5,102 bases of DNA from Methanosarcinales archaeon (GTDB lineage Archaea > Halobacteriota > Syntropharchaeia > Alkanophagales > Methanospirareceae). Below the pieces are notes generated by a model. It worked only from the letters and a program-made list of their open reading frames with translations, did not search any database and was not told the DNA's origin. The DNA lies in the NCBI GenBank assembly GCA_025464585.1, contig JAODGL010000153.1, forward strand, positions 1 to 5,102. The letters are read 5' to 3'. Positions within the stretch are counted from its first letter, which is position 1. Every line of letters starts with the position of its first letter. Of the stretch, positions 4,522 through 5,102 are shown one piece after another. Both the position numbers and the translations under genes were made by a program.

Positions 4522-4568
4522 GTTTATAGTTCCATGGTCTATCGTTAACGGTGAAATTTTTCTTTTTC

Positions 4569-4580
4569 TAAATATTAATA
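4569..4580 (+). promoter_or_regulatory. TATA-like box for the intact ATPase
   Basis: TAAATATTAATA is centred about 24 nt before the ATG at 4598, predicting a leaderless transcript. The start codon itself lies inside a perfect 12-bp palindrome, GTATCATGATAC (4593-4604). Confidence 0.45.
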
Positions 4581-4597
4581 ATGCAATACTAAGTATC

Positions 4598-5102
4598 ATG
4601 ATACAAAAATTTCTGGACAGGGAAGAAGAGCTAAAGAAAGTTGAGGAGAGATACGGAAGCGATAAATCCGAGTTTGTCGTGATTTACGGTAGGAGACGGA
4701 TTGGTAAGACTGAACTTATAAAAAAGATTATTGAAGGAAAGAGGGCTTTCTATTTCCTCTGCGAGAAGAATAAAATCGAGGTAGAGTCAGCGCGATTCAT
4801 GGAGAAATTCAACAGGAAGTTTGATGTGTTTATAGAGGCAAGGGACATGGAAGAGTTCTTTGAAGAGGTATGCACGCGATTCAAAAACGAGAGACTGATC
4901 ATTGCAATAGATGAATTCTCTTACTGGTTGAAAAAGGAGAAGGATAAAATCTCTTCTCAATTTCAGTACATCGTGGATGAAATCCTTCCCGGAACAAAGA
5001 TGTTCTTGATAGTTTGCGGGTCTTTAGTAAGCACGATGGAGTCTTTGCTATCCTATAAGAATCCGCTATATGGTCGAGCCACGTTAAGACTGAAAGTTTC
5101 CC
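4598..5102 (+). CDS. Archaeal ATPase (ATPase_2 family), 5' part, runs off the window
   Basis: 168 codons are visible and open to the edge. The N-terminus, MIQKFLDREEELKKVEERYG, is the typical family start. EFVVIYGRRRIGKTELI follows, with the Walker A motif at residues 31-38 (GRRRIGKT). LIIAIDEFSYW holds Walker B Asp 105 and Glu 106, and VCGSLVSTMESLL with PLYGR (about 139-160) is the family's sensor-like region. These STAND/AAA-like ATPases bind and hydrolyse ATP; many carry a DUF234 nuclease-like tail, which would lie outside this window. Their cellular role is poorly known, and links to mobile or defence regions are only suggestive. It is the full-length relative of the deleted remnant at 3565, and the two share the MI... 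start and the spacing to a TATA-like box. No defect is visible. Confidence 0.9.
   Translation, partial: MIQKFLDREEELKKVEERYGSDKSEFVVIYGRRRIGKTELIKKIIEGKRAFYFLCEKNKIEVESARFMEKFNRKFDVFIEARDMEEFFEEVCTRFKNERLIIAIDEFSYWLKKEKDKISSQFQYIVDEILPGTKMFLIVCGSLVSTMESLLSYKNPLYGRATLRLKVS

Larger units (their letters stand above)
4053..4550. repeat. Long direct repeat, copy 2
   Basis: This partner of 1613-2120 lies 2440 bp downstream in the same orientation. The core 4060-4523 aligns without gaps to 1620-2083 with four substitutions (4184, 4290, 4326, 4502), about 99% identity. Beyond it, copy 2 lacks about 10 bp present in copy 1, and then TTATAGTT...TTAACG matches again to 4550 with a few changes. The repeat covers most of the acylphosphatase/coiled-coil gene and its upstream promoter. 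Confidence 0.95.

Noticed and set aside
1613..4550. Long repeats as ends of an insertion sequence or composite transposon
   Set aside because: No transposase, terminal inverted repeats or target-site duplication were seen; the repeats contain a gene and its promoter.
1..5102. CRISPR array, tRNA or rRNA
   Set aside because: No regularly spaced repeats, cloverleaf-like segment or rRNA-like conserved stretch was recognised.

Overview
The window looks like a piece of an archaeal genome, probably a euryarchaeon. Three things point that way. It carries archaeal-type ATPases (ATPase_2 with a DUF234-like tail) and COG1361/S-layer-type beta-sandwich repeats. Nearly every gene that starts a transcript has an A/T-rich TATA-like box 23-32 nt ahead of its start codon, as expected for leaderless or near-leaderless archaeal mRNAs. 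No RNA gene, CRISPR array or transposase is visible. The exact lineage cannot be fixed from sequence alone; methane- or alkane-oxidising archaea are only a guess.

Layout. Positions 1-2050 are all minus strand. Reading in the direction of transcription there is: an acylphosphatase-like protein with a coiled-coil tail (2050-1576, split by a frameshift); a secreted COG1361-type protein (1561-694, split by a frameshift); a membrane protein (776-100, split by a frameshift and apparently truncated); and the C-terminal end of a papain-family protease that has lost its catalytic cysteine region (128-1). At 2084-2127 a divergent promoter region separates this block from a plus-strand paralogue of the acylphosphatase/coiled-coil gene (2128-2733). 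This gene converges, with a 4-nt gap, on an intact Uma2-family putative nuclease on the minus strand (3439-2738). After an AAAAAT microsatellite comes a plus-strand remnant of an archaeal ATPase (3565-3834) whose whole nucleotide-binding core is deleted in frame. The acylphosphatase/coiled-coil gene then appears again on the minus strand (4490-3957), about 99% identical to the first copy over 464 bp. Last is the 5' part of an intact ATPase (4598 to the window end).

Main message. The region is a duplicated and decaying accessory locus with three members of an acylphosphatase-fold plus coiled-coil family. In the two near-identical copies the fold is split at the same A7 run, and removing one A restores the canonical C-terminal strand and the coiled coil. 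Several other minus-strand genes break at or near A-runs too. This means either indel errors in homopolymers, or real decay, or slippage-based expression; the sequence alone cannot separate these. The 464-bp direct repeats flank about 2 kb holding the paralogue, the Uma2 gene and the ATPase remnant, so this cassette could be lost or duplicated by homologous recombination. No cooperative pathway can be demonstrated; joint function of the acylphosphatase-like proteins, Uma2 and ATPase is only inferred from proximity.
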